A stretch of 64,000 bases of DNA from Vibrio gallaecicus (GCF_024347495.1 NZ_AP025490.1:1054001-1118000); one strand, 5' to 3'. Shown: positions 8,090 to 18,186, counted from the stretch's first letter. Notes: generated by a model from the sequence alone, not told the origin. A program made the numbers and translations.

Positions 8090-11000
8090 TTAGTATTGAG
8101 GTTTAGTCATACCTGCGCCAGCAGAATTTTTAGCTACTTGGCTACCAGCACCTTTCGACACATATCGTTCTGTGCGGAATGGAGCTGCAACGACTTGTAT
8201 CTCTTTAATCTCTTGAGGACCAGGAGCTTTAGTCATTGGTGAACCTGCTTGTTTCTTCGCTGGAGTAGCTACAGTCGTTTCAACGTCAGTAGATACCTTA
8301 ACTTCAACTTCAATTGTTGGTTTAAGCTCTTCAGTTTCAGAAAATGTAATTTCAACGTTAACGTTTTCGATTACTTCTTCAGTCTGTGGAGTTTCAACTT
8401 CAACGTTGCTGTCTTCGGCGGTATCAGCTTCAATTGCAATAGTTTCAACTGTTACTTCTTCTGCATTTTCAGCAGTAGAAACAGGAGCTTCAGCTATTAC
8501 AGCTTCAGGCGCTGAAGGAGTCTCAACAACAGCTTCTGCTGTTAGAGTATCCTTCGTCTCAGCTGGTTCAACAGAGGTTTGCATTTGAATGTCTTTTACT
8601 TCTACAGAAGCTGGTACTTCAATTGCTGTATCTGCTACAACATTAGTCTCTACAGGTAGAGTCTCAGCAAGAACAGCTACTTCAACTGCATCAACTTGTG
8701 GCTGTTGCTTATGATGAGGCTTTTCAATGAAACGTGGCATTACTTTACCCATAGCCATCTCTGGAGATGCTACGCCACCTTTACGAAGGCGGAATGGGTT
8801 TGGTTTGCGATCACGACCACGACGACGTCTCTGACCACTTGCACGTAAGTGACGTGGTGAGCGGCGGTTGCGGCGTTGCTTCGGTTCTTCTTGTTCCGCT
8901 TGCTCAGCATCAACTTGAGTCGATTCAACTTGATCTACAGCTTTTTTCTGTTGTGTTTCAGCAACATTTTTCTCTACAGGCTCAACCTGTTCTGCAATCA
9001 TTACAGGTGCTTCTAGCGGCTCTTCTTCAGTGCTGCTTGCCTTTTGATCTTTGATTCGAACCTGCTTGTTCAATTTACGACGCTGACGACGTTCTTTGAT
9101 TTTCGCAGCTTTAGCTTCAGTTTTTACTTTAGGAGCATCAGCTTGTGCATCTGCAGCTAGTTGTAGACCTTCTTCAGCTAATTTCGATGGTTGCTCATCA
9201 CGCTGCTTGTTGCGGCGATCTTGTTTAGGCTTACGAGGCTGGCGATTTTGCTGAGGAGCACTTTCTTTTAGCTCTTCAGGTTTATCTTCATGAACCTGCT
9301 TCTCATCGCGAACTGGTTTACGACGACGCTTGTTATCACGATTATCGCGATTTTCATTACGGTTATCACCACGTTGATTACGACGACGGTTATCGTTACG
9401 TTCACGACGTTGGCGGTTACCTTGTTGACGTTTTTCTTGTGGTTTCTCTTCAACTTTTTCTTCAACTTTCTCTTCTTGAGATGAGCCAAAAATGAAGCTG
9501 CTGATTGCTTTAAAGAATCGACCAATTAGACCTGGCTCTTGTTCTGTTGCTTCTGCTTTCTTTTCAGGAGCAGCAGCTTTTGGAGCAGGAGCTGGTGTTG
9601 GAGCTGATTGAGCAGGAGCTGCAAAACCTTTCAGAGCTGGCTCTTCAAGTTTCTTAGGCTTCACGTCAACAACTACTGGTTCTTTACTTTCGGCTTCTTT
9701 TAGCGCGTCAAGTTTTTGAGGAAGTAGGTAAGAAAGTAAGTCGAATTCTTCGCCTTCACGTACACGGATTACTTCAAAATGAGGTGTTTCCATGTCTGAA
9801 TTCGGTACTACCGTAATCTTAACTTCTTGGCTTTTCTCAATATGATTTACTGAGCGTCGCTTTTCATTCAGAAGGTAAGAGGCGATAGGTACAGGCACAA
9901 CTGCAAGTACTTGTGCTGTGTTGTCTTTCAGTGCTTCTTCTTCGATCAAACGTAAAACTGAAAGTGCTAGAGATTCGTTATCACGAACAACGCCAGTACC
10001 TGTACAACGAGGACAAATGTGGTGGCTTGCTTCTGCTAGTGATGGGCTCAAGCGTTGTCGAGACATCTCTAGAAGACCAAATCGAGAAATTCGACCAATC
10101 TGTACACGTGCGCGATCTAAACGAACGGCATCACGTAGACGGCTCTCTACTTCACGTTGGTGACGAACTGGAGTCATGTCGATGAAATCGATAACAACAA
10201 GACCACCTAGGTCACGTAGACGTAATTGACGTGCAATTTCATCGGCTGCTTCTAGGTTAGTGTTTAGCGCTGTTTCCTCGATATCGCCGCCCTTTGTTGC
10301 TCGAGCAGAGTTGATATCAATAGAAGTTAGAGCTTCTGTTGGGTCGATTACGATTGAACCACCTGAAGGAAGACGAACTTCACGCTGGAAAGCTGATTCA
10401 ATCTGGCTTTCGATTTGGTAGTGGCTAAATAGAGGTACTTCACCATCGTATTTCTTAACGCGACTCATGAAATCTGGGCGAACTAACTGAATATGCGCTT
10501 GTGCACGTTCAAAGATAGTATTGCTGTCGATTAGAATCTCGCCAATATCACGACGTAGATAATCACGAATTGCGCGAACAATTACGTTACTTTCTTGGTG
10601 AATTAGGAAAGGAGCTGAATTTGAATCAGATGCTTGTTTGATCGCACCCCAGTGATTCAGTAGAACGTTTAAATCCCACTCAAGTTCTTCTGCACTTTTA
10701 CCAACTCCAGCTGTACGAACAATTAAGCCCATGCCTTGAGGAAGCTCAAGAGTGCTTAATGCTGCTTTCAGTTGTGTACGCTCATCACCTTCGATACGGC
10801 GAGAAATACCACCTGCGCGAGGGTTGTTTGGCATAAGAACTAGGTAACTACCAGCTAAAGAGATGAACGTTGTTAATGCAGCACCTTTGCTACCACGTTC
10901 TTCTTTTTCAACTTGTACGATAACTTCTTGACCTTCTTTTAGCACTTCTTTAATGCTAGGACGGCCTTGGTATGTATAACCTTCAGGGAAGTATTCGCGG

Positions 11001-11221
11001 GCAATTTCTTTAAGAGGGAGGAAACCGTGACGTTCTGCACCGTAATCAACAAATGCCGCTTCTAGGCTTGGTTCAATACGAGTAATACGTCCTTTGTAGA
11101 TATTCGCTTTTTTTGATTCGTGTCCAGGACTTTCGATATCTAGATCGAATAATCGCTGGCCATCAACCAAAGCGACACGCAACTCTTCTTTTTGAGTTGC
11201 GTTGATTAACATTCTTTTCAT
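8090..11221 (-). CDS. rne: Ribonuclease E
   Basis: Essential single-strand endoribonuclease and scaffold of the RNA degradosome; 1043 residues. The N-terminal catalytic half (about 1-510) contains the S1 domain ([24 protein letters not shown]) and the 5'-sensor. The DNase I-like core has the metal-binding aspartates in [14 protein letters not shown] and VVIDFIDM. The Zn-link CPRC lies near 404-407. The C-terminal half is disordered. It includes an amphipathic membrane-targeting segment ([14 protein letters not shown], near residue 570), Arg/Asn-rich RNA-binding tracts near 610-680 and 790-830, an acidic Val/Glu/Thr-rich tail, and a conserved end SPMTKAP resembling the PNPase-binding end of E. 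coli RNase E. It is divergent from rluC as in E. coli, with a long leader. Confidence 0.97.
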   Translation of the reverse strand: MKRMLINATQKEELRVALVDGQRLFDLDIESPGHESKKANIYKGRITRIEPSLEAAFVDYGAERHGFLPLKEIAREYFPEGYTYQGRPSIKEVLKEGQEVIVQVEKEERGSKGAALTTFISLAGSYLVLMPNNPRAGGISRRIEGDERTQLKAALSTLELPQGMGLIVRTAGVGKSAEELEWDLNVLLNHWGAIKQASDSNSAPFLIHQESNVIVRAIRDYLRRDIGEILIDSNTIFERAQAHIQLVRPDFMSRVKKYDGEVPLFSHYQIESQIESAFQREVRLPSGGSIVIDPTEALTSIDINSARATKGGDIEETALNTNLEAADEIARQLRLRDLGGLVVIDFIDMTPVRHQREVESRLRDAVRLDRARVQIGRISRFGLLEMSRQRLSPSLAEASHHICPRCTGTGVVRDNESLALSVLRLIEEEALKDNTAQVLAVVPVPIASYLLNEKRRSVNHIEKSQEVKITVVPNSDMETPHFEVIRVREGEEFDLLSYLLPQKLDALKEAESKEPVVVDVKPKKLEEPALKGFAAPAQSAPTPAPAPKAAAPEKKAEATEQEPGLIGRFFKAISSFIFGSSQEEKVEEKVEEKPQEKRQQGNRQRRERNDNRRRNQRGDNRNENRDNRDNKRRRKPVRDEKQVHEDKPEELKESAPQQNRQPRKPKQDRRNKQRDEQPSKLAEEGLQLAADAQADAPKVKTEAKAAKIKERRQRRKLNKQVRIKDQKASSTEEEPLEAPVMIAEQVEPVEKNVAETQQKKAVDQVESTQVDAEQAEQEEPKQRRNRRSPRHLRASGQRRRRGRDRKPNPFRLRKGGVASPEMAMGKVMPRFIEKPHHKQQPQVDAVEVAVLAETLPVETNVVADTAIEVPASVEVKDIQMQTSVEPAETKDTLTAEAVVETPSAPEAVIAEAPVSTAENAEEVTVETIAIEADTAEDSNVEVETPQTEEVIENVNVEITFSETEELKPTIEVEVKVSTDVETTVATPAKKQAGSPMTKAPGPQEIKEIQVVAAPFRTERYVSKGAGSQVAKNSAGAGMTKPQY

Positions 11222-11560
11222 TTAGAAATTCTCATTGTCTTTTCTTTATTTTCATAATTATTGTTGCCGCTTTGTTCGTTTCTCATGGTGCCTGATCCCA
11301 TGGCTTTATCAGTGCAGCCTCCCGGCTGGAGAGGGATGCTCGTGGGCACGTCAGTCATCATAGATAAAAGTCTATGATCCGCGATGTGGCGGTGAATACT
11401 CAGCATGAGTTTACGTGAGTAGAGCGACAAGGAACCTAGTTGATGGTGTCTTACGCCGATTGCAGCACTATCTAATCTAAGGCATCTACTCATTTGTTTG
11501 CTTTGGATGGTTAGCTGTTTAAATAATAGTCAAACCACTTATAGCAGCTGTGAACTATAG
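11222..11560 (-). ncRNA. Probable structured autoregulatory 5' leader of rne
   Basis: Several hundred untranslated bases precede rne. I see a perfect 7-bp stem TCATAGA/TCTATGA at 11357-11377, and a GC-rich hairpin around 11316-11333 (CCTC..CCGGCTGG..GAGG). A small open frame here (11218-11493) lacks a family match and overlaps the rne start. In E. coli the rne leader is about 360 bases and binds RNase E to set its own level. Calling this region the equivalent is inference from position, length and structure; the upstream limit is not defined. Confidence 0.55.
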
Positions 11561-11800
11561 CAGCGGTCGTTAATCACAGCAATCTGCTTTGTCGGAATGC
11601 GGTAAAAAAAAGGGTTTTGTTTAAATTTTGATAGCTCTAACTCATTGTTTATAAGATAGATAAATGCTTATGTGTGTGTGAAGTCATGTTTTTGATTGTT
11701 TTTTGTTCTAAAAATCAAACAAGTGTAATAAACGAATCATGCGGAACGGCTAAAATCTGCTAGAAAAGTTGGAAGAAACTCTCAATTATCAACATTGACA
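11561..11800. other. Gene-free divergent promoter region between rne and rluC
   Basis: AT-rich, with no open frame or RNA gene that I can support. It presumably holds the rne promoter(s) on the minus strand; I could not assign a clear -35/-10 pair there. Confidence 0.5.
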
Positions 11801-11810
11801 GTGGTACACT
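11801..11810 (+). promoter_or_regulatory. Extended -10 promoter abutting the rluC start
   Basis: TGGTACACT is an extended -10 (TGn plus TACACT at 11805-11810). Its expected transcription start falls on or next to the A of the rluC ATG at 11817, and no Shine-Dalgarno sequence precedes that ATG. This suggests a leaderless or nearly leaderless rluC mRNA. Confidence 0.4.
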
Positions 11811-11816
11811 AACCAA

Positions 11817-12764
11817 ATGAGTGAAATTAGAACTAAAGTCCAATTTGTCGAAATCGACGAAGATATGGCTGGTCAGCGTATTGATAACTTCTTACGCAAC
11901 CAATTAAAAAGCATTCCTAAAAGCATGGTTTATAGAATTGTGCGTAAAGGAGAAGTGCGTGTAAATAAAAAACGCATTAAGGCAGAATACAAACTAAAAG
12001 CAGGTGATTTAGTTCGTATTCCGCCAGTAACCATTGAAGAAAAAGTTGAAGACAGTGTGCCAAGCACTAAACTCAATAAGGTTTCGGAATTGGAACGATG
12101 CATCATCCATGAAGATGATCATATGTTGATTCTGAATAAACCATCGGGTACGGCGGTTCATGGTGGTAGCGGCTTGAAGTTTGGTGCAATTGAAGCATTA
12201 AGAGCTTTAAGACCTGATGCTCGCTTCCTTGAGTTGGTTCATCGTATTGATAGAGATACATCAGGTATTTTACTCGTTGCGAAGAAGCGTTCAGCTTTAA
12301 GACATCTTCAAGCACAGTTTCGTGAAAAAACGGTACATAAGTATTATTTTGCGCTGGTGATGGGAGAGTGGAAAAATAGCTGTAAGGTGGTTAATGCTCC
12401 ATTACTGAAAAATGAAGTAAACAGTATTGTGCGTGTGAACCCAAATGGTAAAGCATCTGAAACTCGCTTTAAGGTTTTAGAAAAGTTCCAAGATGCAACG
12501 TTGATCCAAGCAAGTCCTATTACGGGTCGCACTCACCAAATTCGAGTGCATGCTCAGTATACTGGTCACCCAATTGCTTGGGATGATCGCTATGGTGATC
12601 GTCGTTTTGATGCATACACTGGCAAGGTTGGTCTTGATCGTCTGTTCCTACATGCAGCGAACATCAAGTTCATACACCCAGGTAGTGAAGAGAAGATGGA
12701 TATCTCAGCGCCAATGGAAGCGAGGCTTGAAAAAGCACTAAGTGGCTTGCGTAAATTAAAATAA
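11817..12764 (+). CDS. rluC: 23S rRNA pseudouridine(955/2504/2580) synthase RluC
   Basis: RluA-family pseudouridine synthase that modifies three uridines of 23S rRNA. It has 315 residues. An S4 RNA-binding domain lies at about 15-80 (GQRIDNFLRNQLKS...GEVRVNKKRIK). The catalytic core follows, with HRIDRDTSGILLVAKK near residue 143 containing the nucleophilic Asp, and GRTHQIRVHAQ near 238. Position opposite rne supports RluC over RluA/RluD. No ribosome binding site is visible before the ATG. Confidence 0.95.
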   Translation: MSEIRTKVQFVEIDEDMAGQRIDNFLRNQLKSIPKSMVYRIVRKGEVRVNKKRIKAEYKLKAGDLVRIPPVTIEEKVEDSVPSTKLNKVSELERCIIHEDDHMLILNKPSGTAVHGGSGLKFGAIEALRALRPDARFLELVHRIDRDTSGILLVAKKRSALRHLQAQFREKTVHKYYFALVMGEWKNSCKVVNAPLLKNEVNSIVRVNPNGKASETRFKVLEKFQDATLIQASPITGRTHQIRVHAQYTGHPIAWDDRYGDRRFDAYTGKVGLDRLFLHAANIKFIHPGSEEKMDISAPMEARLEKALSGLRKLK

Positions 12765-12800
12765 GATACGAGAGGGATACTCTCCATTTTGGATTCCTCT

Positions 12801-12832
12801 AAAAAGGTTGACGATGTTCGTCAACCTTTTTA
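12801..12832. terminator. Bidirectional terminator between rluC and maf
   Basis: Stem AAAAAGGTTGACGA/TCGTCAACCTTTTT with a 3-base loop between convergent genes. Confidence 0.92.
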
Positions 12833-12866
12833 GATTTTATTCATTAGCTACTTTATTCATTAAATA

Positions 12867-13448
12867 CTATAGTACGTCCATTCCTTGAGTTTCTAGCATG
12901 TCGACTAGGTCGATAAGAGGTAAACCGATCAATGTGTTCGGATCTTTACCTTCCATCTGTTTAAATAACGCGATGCCTAACCCTTCACACATAAAACTGC
13001 CCGCGCAGTAATAAGGCTGTTCTTTCTCAACATAAGCAATGATCTGCTGCTGTGTTAAATCACGGAAATGCACGATGAAGGTATCTAAGCGAGTGTCGGC
13101 GATATTGGTTTCACTGTTCCATACGGTTATACCAGTGTAGAAAGTGATGCTCTTACCGCTTTGGCGAGATAACTGCTCGATGGCTTTTTCACGAGAATGA
13201 GGTTTTCCAATGATCTCTTCGTCAATCACACACACTTGATCTGAACCAATCACTAAGCTTGGTTGCTCTACAGCACAAGACTTGGCTTTAGCCTCAGCAA
13301 GGCGCATTACTAACTGTTGAGGTGTTTCTTCTGGAAATGGTGTTTCATCGCAGTCTGGCTTAGCTGTAATGAAGCTTAACTGCAGTTTTTTGAGGATCTC
13401 TTGCCTAAATGGTGAGGTAGAGGCCAAAACTAGTTGGTAATTTTTCAT
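12867..13448 (-). CDS. yceF: Maf-like nucleotide pyrophosphatase (YceF type)
   Basis: Maf/HAM1-fold pyrophosphatase of 193 residues that hydrolyses modified or non-canonical nucleoside triphosphates; E. coli YceF prefers 7-methyl-GTP. The N-terminal LASTSPFRQEIL near residue 8 is the Maf signature. VIGSDQVC near 66-73 supplies the catalytic Asp, and KPHSREKAIEQL and TFYTGITV follow. It lies just upstream of and divergent from yceD-rpmF-plsX, the standard YceF location. Substrate preference is inferred from orthology and context. Confidence 0.92.
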   Translation of the reverse strand: MKNYQLVLASTSPFRQEILKKLQLSFITAKPDCDETPFPEETPQQLVMRLAEAKAKSCAVEQPSLVIGSDQVCVIDEEIIGKPHSREKAIEQLSRQSGKSITFYTGITVWNSETNIADTRLDTFIVHFRDLTQQQIIAYVEKEQPYYCAGSFMCEGLGIALFKQMEGKDPNTLIGLPLIDLVDMLETQGMDVL

Positions 13449-13559
13449 TTTAATTTACAATTCACGGAAGCATTTATCTCAGGATAACGTAACTTGTCCT
13501 GCTATTCATAATGCTCTGAATAGGAAAGGTAGGAAAGTACAATTTTTTTGCCATTTCCT

Positions 13560-13588
13560 TTGACTAAACATGATTTGGAAGATAAGAT
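13560..13588 (+). promoter_or_regulatory. Sigma70 promoter of the yceD-rpmF-plsX-fab operon
   Basis: TTGACT (13560-13565), a 17-base spacer, then TAAGAT (13583-13588). The predicted start site near 13595 lies only about 3 bases before the yceD ATG at 13598, implying a leaderless transcript from this promoter. Confidence 0.6.
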
Positions 13589-13597
13589 TCGCGCCCT

Positions 13598-14125
13598 ATG
13601 CAAAAGGAAAAAATACCGCGTACAGTTGATCCGGCAAGAACGGCTCAAAAACGACTTGATATGGATGGCATCATCCAAGTAAGTCTTTTAAAGCGTTTAA
13701 CCGAAACAACTGAAGGCGTAAAACGTGACGCGCAAGTCTCAATGTCATTTGGGCTTGATGAACAACGATTAGTCGTTATCTCTGGTAAAGCTAACGTCGA
13801 AGTCGATTTAGAGTGTCAACGTTGTAATGAGGTTTTCGCACATGAGTGCGATGTCCAATTTACTTATACTCCTGTTTACAGTGAGAAAAGTGAAGAAGAA
13901 GCACCGGAAGAGTACGATTTGGTAGATCTGAACGAGTACGGTGAGTTAGACCTGATTCAATTAGTTGAAGACGAGTTCATCCTTGGATTGCCACAAATAG
14001 CAATGCACGACGATGCGGACTGTAGCGTTAACTCAAATAATTTGGTATTTGGTGAACTTCCTGAAGAAATTGAGGAAGATAAAAAGCCGAATCCATTTGA
14101 TGTTTTAAAAAACTTAAAGAGCTAA
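13598..14125 (+). CDS. yceD: DUF177-family protein YceD (23S rRNA accumulation protein)
   Basis: A 175-residue acidic protein of the YceD/DUF177 family, implicated in large-subunit rRNA accumulation and almost always encoded directly before rpmF. Visible marks are the N-terminal PRTVDPARTAQKRLDMDG, a CQRC pair near residue 69-72, and the C-terminal FGELPEE...KPNPFDVLKNLK. The start MQK matches E. coli YceD. There is no ribosome binding site upstream, but a good promoter abuts the start. First gene of the fab operon. Confidence 0.93.
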   Translation: MQKEKIPRTVDPARTAQKRLDMDGIIQVSLLKRLTETTEGVKRDAQVSMSFGLDEQRLVVISGKANVEVDLECQRCNEVFAHECDVQFTYTPVYSEKSEEEAPEEYDLVDLNEYGELDLIQLVEDEFILGLPQIAMHDDADCSVNSNNLVFGELPEEIEEDKKPNPFDVLKNLKS

Positions 14126-14173
14126 CTCATTAATAAGTAAGTATCTTTAAGAATTTACATAGGAGTAGGGTCA

Positions 14174-14344
14174 ATGGCCGTACAAAAGAGCAAGAAATCA
14201 CGTTCAATGCGTGGCATGCGTCGTTCACACGATGCACTAACTACAGCTGCACTTTCTGTAGACGCAACTTCAGGTGAAACTCACCTACGTCACAACGTGA
14301 CTGCCGAAGGTTTCTACCGCGGCAAAAAGGTTATCAACAAGTAA
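14174..14344 (+). CDS. rpmF: 50S ribosomal protein L32
   Basis: A 56-residue basic ribosomal protein beginning [20 protein letters not shown], a textbook L32 N-terminus, and ending RGKKVINK. No zinc-ribbon cysteines are present, which is the usual gamma-proteobacterial (C-minus) form. AGGAG lies 9 bases before the ATG. It sits between yceD and plsX as in E. coli. Its stop codon is part of TAAGG, which serves as the ribosome binding site of plsX. Confidence 0.97.
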   Translation: MAVQKSKKSRSMRGMRRSHDALTTAALSVDATSGETHLRHNVTAEGFYRGKKVINK

Positions 14345-14353
14345 GGTTGACCT

Positions 14354-15379
14354 TTGCAAAATCTAACCGTTGCGCTTGATGCAATGGGCGGGGACTTCGG
14401 TCCTCGTGTAACAGTGCCTGCCGCCGTGCAGGCACTGTCGTATTTCCCAGAGCTAAAAGTCATTCTAATAGGTGATCGAAACGCGATCACATCTCAATTA
14501 TCTTCATTAGGTCGAATGCCTGATTCTCGTTTGAGTATCCAGCATTGTGATCGAGTTATTTCCAATTCTGAAAAACCTTCACTAGCCTTACGTAACAGTC
14601 GGGGTAGCTCAATGCGTGCCGCTATCGATCTGGTTGCCGAATCACAGGCTGATGCTTGTGTGAGTGGTGGTAACACTGGCGCACTGATGGCGCTATCTCG
14701 TTTCAGACTCAAACTACTTCCTGGTATTGATAGACCTGCATTAGTTTCAGCTTTACCTACTGCTTCTGGCAACCGTACATGGATGCTTGATTTAGGAGCG
14801 AACGTTTCTAGTGATGCAGACTCACTGTTTCAGTTTGCTGTAATGGGCAGTGCATTAGCGGAACAACATTTAGGTCGCGCTCCACGTGTCGCTATTTTGA
14901 ATATCGGTGCAGAAGAAATTAAAGGTAATGACCTTGTAAAACGATGTGCTGAAATGTTGTCTAATACTCAGTCTGTCAACTTCATAGGCTATATTGAAGG
15001 TAATCAATTACTTCAAGATGCAGCTGATGTCGTCGTATGTGATGGTTTTGTGGGCAATGTCTGCTTAAAAACGTGCGAAGGTACGGCTCAGCTCTTTATT
15101 GATAAGCTAAAAACGCGCATGATGGCTTCAACAATAAAGGGTTGGATAGCCAGAATGTTGTTTTCTGAGTTATTTACTGAATTAAAAACCTTGAACCCCG
15201 ACCAGTATAACGGCGCAAGTTTGTTAGGATTGCGCGGCATTGTCATTAAAAGTCATGGAAGTGCTGATGTATCTGCTGTCGTCAACGCGATTGGTGAAGC
15301 AGTACACGAGGTCAAACGACAAGTCCCCAGCCGCATTAGCGATCGTTTGGAAGCGGTTTTACTCGAGAGGCATTATTAG
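14354..15379 (+). CDS. plsX: Phosphate acyltransferase PlsX
   Basis: Converts acyl-ACP to acyl-phosphate, the acyl donor for PlsY in phospholipid synthesis. It has 341 residues. [14 protein letters not shown] at the N-terminus, [12 protein letters not shown] near 103 and [14 protein letters not shown] near 232 are family signatures. The start is TTG at 14354, with AAGG seven bases upstream; no ATG fits before the conserved N-terminus. Translation is likely coupled to rpmF, which ends 9 bases earlier. Confidence 0.95.
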   Translation: MQNLTVALDAMGGDFGPRVTVPAAVQALSYFPELKVILIGDRNAITSQLSSLGRMPDSRLSIQHCDRVISNSEKPSLALRNSRGSSMRAAIDLVAESQADACVSGGNTGALMALSRFRLKLLPGIDRPALVSALPTASGNRTWMLDLGANVSSDADSLFQFAVMGSALAEQHLGRAPRVAILNIGAEEIKGNDLVKRCAEMLSNTQSVNFIGYIEGNQLLQDAADVVVCDGFVGNVCLKTCEGTAQLFIDKLKTRMMASTIKGWIARMLFSELFTELKTLNPDQYNGASLLGLRGIVIKSHGSADVSAVVNAIGEAVHEVKRQVPSRISDRLEAVLLERHY

Positions 15380-15384
15380 TCTTC

Positions 15385-16335
15385 ATGTATAGCAAAATTT
15401 TAGGTACTGGCAGCTACTTGCCATCTCAGGTGCGTACTAACGCAGACTTAGAGAAAATGGTAGAGACTAGCGATGAGTGGATCGTTGCTAGAACAGGTAT
15501 TAAAGAGCGTCGTATTTCAGCGGAAAACGAAACCGTTGCGGATATGGCGTTTTACGCTGCTGAGAATGCCATTGAAATGGCGGGTATCGATAAAGAAGAT
15601 ATCGACTTAATCATTGTTGCGACAACCAGCAGTAGCCACACATTCCCGTCTTCGGCATGTCAGGTACAAGGTAAGCTTGGTATCAAAGGCTGCCCTGCGT
15701 TTGATTTAGCTGCCGCGTGTTCTGGTTTTGTATACGCACTGTCTGTTGCTGATCAACATATCAAGACTGGCATGTGTAAAAACGTTTTGGTAATTGGTGC
15801 AGATGCACTGTCAAAAACCTGTGATCCGACTGACCGCTCTACTATCATCCTATTTGGTGATGCAGCAGGCGCGGTGGTTGTAGGCGCAAGCGAAGAGCCA
15901 GGTATTTTGTCTACTCATATTTACTCTGATGGTAAATACGGTGAGCTTCTAAGCTTAGAAGTTCCTGAGCGTGGCGGCGATTCAGACAAATGGCTGCACA
16001 TGGCGGGCAACGAAGTATTTAAAGTGGCGGTAACTCAGCTTTCTAAGCTAGTTAAAGACACATTAGCTGCAAATAATATGGATAAGTCAGAGCTTGATTG
16101 GTTAGTTCCACACCAAGCGAATTACCGTATTATCTCAGCAACCGCTAAAAAGCTGACAATGTCACTTGATCAAGTGGTGATTACCCTTGATAAGCACGGC
16201 AATACTTCAGCAGCTACCGTACCAACAGCACTTGATGAGGCTGTTCGCGACGGGCGAATTAAACGTGGTCAAACGCTTCTACTTGAAGCATTTGGTGGCG
16301 GTTTCACTTGGGGTTCGGCGTTAGTTAAATTCTAA
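15385..16335 (+). CDS. fabH: 3-oxoacyl-[ACP] synthase III (KAS III)
   Basis: Initiates fatty acid synthesis by condensing acetyl-CoA with malonyl-ACP; 316 residues. The Cys-His-Asn triad is visible: Cys112 in [11 protein letters not shown], His in VPHQAN near 243, and Asn in KHGNTSAA near 273. The N-terminal ILGTGSYLP and RTGIKERR are typical. It starts 5 bases after plsX. Confidence 0.97.
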   Translation: MYSKILGTGSYLPSQVRTNADLEKMVETSDEWIVARTGIKERRISAENETVADMAFYAAENAIEMAGIDKEDIDLIIVATTSSSHTFPSSACQVQGKLGIKGCPAFDLAAACSGFVYALSVADQHIKTGMCKNVLVIGADALSKTCDPTDRSTIILFGDAAGAVVVGASEEPGILSTHIYSDGKYGELLSLEVPERGGDSDKWLHMAGNEVFKVAVTQLSKLVKDTLAANNMDKSELDWLVPHQANYRIISATAKKLTMSLDQVVITLDKHGNTSAATVPTALDEAVRDGRIKRGQTLLLEAFGGGFTWGSALVKF

Positions 16336-16357
16336 CCCCAAGCGATAATCAACAAAC

Positions 16358-16393
16358 AAGGCACATAACTTATGTGCCTTATTCAATTTTTTG
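16358..16393 (+). terminator. Stem-loop between fabH and fabD
   Basis: AAGGCACAT/ATGTGCCTT hairpin followed by ATTCAATTTTTT. It sits inside the operon, so it is probably a partial terminator or mRNA-processing element rather than the operon end. Confidence 0.6.
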
Positions 16394-16415
16394 CTTTGCT
16401 TAAAGGAAAATTACA

Positions 16416-17339
16416 ATGAGCAAGTTTGCTATCGTATTCCCAGGCCAAGGCTCTCAAGCTATCGGTATGCTTGCAGACCTAGGCGAACAGTATGATGTTG
16501 TAAAACAGACATTTGCTGAAGCTTCAGAAGCACTTGGTTACGATCTATGGGCATTGGTTCAAGATGGTCCAGTAGAAAATCTAAATGAAACTTTCCGTAC
16601 TCAACCTGCTCTACTAACAGCGTCTGTTGCAATCTGGCGTGTATGGCAAGAGCTTGGTCTAGAGCAACCTGTAAATCTAGCAGGTCACAGCCTAGGAGAA
16701 TATTCTGCACTAGTATGCGCTGGCGTTATCGACTTCAAAGAAGCGATCAAGTTAGTTGAGCTACGTGGTCAACTGATGCAAGAAGCGGTTCCTGCGGGTA
16801 TTGGTGCTATGTACGCAATCATCGGTTTAGACGATGAAGCAATTGCTAAAGCGTGTGAAGAAGCGGCACAAGACGAAGTTGTGTCTCCAGTAAACTTCAA
16901 TTCACCTGGTCAAGTTGTTATCGCGGGTAACAAAGCGGCTGTAGAACGCGCTGGTGTACTATGTAAAGAAGCAGGCGCTAAGCGTGCACTTCCTTTACCT
17001 GTTTCTGTACCATCTCACTGTGCACTAATGAAGCCAGCCGCAGACAAACTAGCGGTTGCTCTAGAAGCTCTAGAGTTCAATACGCCAGCACTGCCTGTTA
17101 TCAATAACGTTGATGTTATAGCTGAGACAGATCCTGCAAAAATTAAAGATGCACTTGTTCGCCAGCTATACAGCCCAGTTCGTTGGACTGAGGGTGTACA
17201 AGCAATGAATGAGCAAGGCATAGAGAAACTACTAGAATTAGGTCCAGGTAAAGTTCTTACTGGTCTAACAAAACGAATCGTAAAAACTATGACAGCTGCT
17301 GCAGTTAATGATACTGCATCACTAGAAGCTGCTAAGTAA
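16416..17339 (+). CDS. fabD: Malonyl-CoA:ACP transacylase
   Basis: Loads malonate from CoA onto acyl carrier protein. It has 307 residues. FPGQGSQ is at 8-14. The GHSLG nucleophile elbow puts the catalytic Ser at residue 92. SVPSHC supplies the catalytic His near 201. AAAGGA precedes the ATG. Part of the fab operon. Confidence 0.97.
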   Translation: MSKFAIVFPGQGSQAIGMLADLGEQYDVVKQTFAEASEALGYDLWALVQDGPVENLNETFRTQPALLTASVAIWRVWQELGLEQPVNLAGHSLGEYSALVCAGVIDFKEAIKLVELRGQLMQEAVPAGIGAMYAIIGLDDEAIAKACEEAAQDEVVSPVNFNSPGQVVIAGNKAAVERAGVLCKEAGAKRALPLPVSVPSHCALMKPAADKLAVALEALEFNTPALPVINNVDVIAETDPAKIKDALVRQLYSPVRWTEGVQAMNEQGIEKLLELGPGKVLTGLTKRIVKTMTAAAVNDTASLEAAK

Positions 17340-17361
17340 ATAACCACTTAATAGAGAAGTT

Positions 17362-18099
17362 ATGATGAATTTAGAAGGCAAAGTTGCACTAGTTACAGGC
17401 GCAAGCCGTGGCATCGGTCGTGCAATCGCTGAACTTTTAGTTGAGCGTGGTGCTAAAGTTATCGGTACTGCTACGTCTGAAGGCGGTGCTGCAGCAATTA
17501 GCGAGTACCTTGGTGAGAACGGTAAAGGTCTTGCTCTAAATGTAACAGACGTTGAGTCAATCGCTGCTACACTGAAAACCATAAATGATGAGTTTGGCGC
17601 AATCGATATTCTTGTAAATAATGCAGGTATCACACGTGATAATTTGCTTATGCGCATGAAAGATGATGAGTGGAATGACATCATCGATACTAATTTAACG
17701 CCGATCTTCCGCATGTCTAAAGCAGTATTACGTGGCATGATGAAGAAGCGTCAAGGTCGTATCGTTAATGTTGGTTCTGTAGTTGGTACTATGGGTAATG
17801 CTGGTCAAGCTAACTACGCTGCTGCAAAAGCTGGTGTGATTGGTTTTACTAAGTCTATGGCACGTGAAGTTGCTTCACGTGGTATTACTGTAAATACAGT
17901 AGCCCCTGGTTTCATTGAAACAGATATGACAAAAGCATTAAATGATGACCAACGAGCAGCAACTTTGGCGAATGTACCAGCAGGTCGACTAGGTGACCCT
18001 CGCGAAATCGCTGAAGCTGTGGTATTTTTGGCGTCACCTGCGGCAGCTTATATCACAGGTGAAACACTTCACGTCAATGGCGGTATGTACATGGTGTAA
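17362..18099 (+). CDS. fabG: 3-oxoacyl-[ACP] reductase
   Basis: NADPH-dependent ketoreductase of the fatty acid elongation cycle, a classical short-chain dehydrogenase of 245 residues (244 if the second ATG is used). TGASRGIG binds the cofactor near 14-21, NNAG is at about 86-89, and the Ser...Tyr-X3-Lys catalytic set is seen in VGSVVGTMGNAGQANYAAAK. The C-terminal HVNGGMYMV is the FabG type. Confidence 0.97.
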   Translation: MMNLEGKVALVTGASRGIGRAIAELLVERGAKVIGTATSEGGAAAISEYLGENGKGLALNVTDVESIAATLKTINDEFGAIDILVNNAGITRDNLLMRMKDDEWNDIIDTNLTPIFRMSKAVLRGMMKKRQGRIVNVGSVVGTMGNAGQANYAAAKAGVIGFTKSMAREVASRGITVNTVAPGFIETDMTKALNDDQRAATLANVPAGRLGDPREIAEAVVFLASPAAAYITGETLHVNGGMYMV

Positions 18100-18168
18100 A
18101 TTATGTGCAACATTTGTGCATGATTTAAGTCAAGATCATACGTAATTTCGGTTAAAATCGTGAAAATT

Positions 18169-18183
18169 GTGGTTTGACCAGAA
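18169..18183. promoter_or_regulatory. FadR-like half-palindrome upstream of acpP
   Basis: GTGGTTTGACCAG resembles the FadR core CTGGTCNGACCAG with mismatches at two fixed positions. It lies directly upstream of the proposed acpP -35 box, a position compatible with activation. Assignment to FadR is inference. Confidence 0.4.
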
Positions 18184-18186
18184 AAG

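Noticed and set aside
9268..9525. Lys/Asn/Val-rich frames on both strands inside rne
   Set aside because: Shadows of the arginine-rich low-complexity part of RNase E in other frames.
11218..11493. 91-codon frame on the minus strand overlapping the rne start
   Set aside because: Lies in the structured rne leader, has no good start context and no protein-like composition; the hairpins explain the sequence better.
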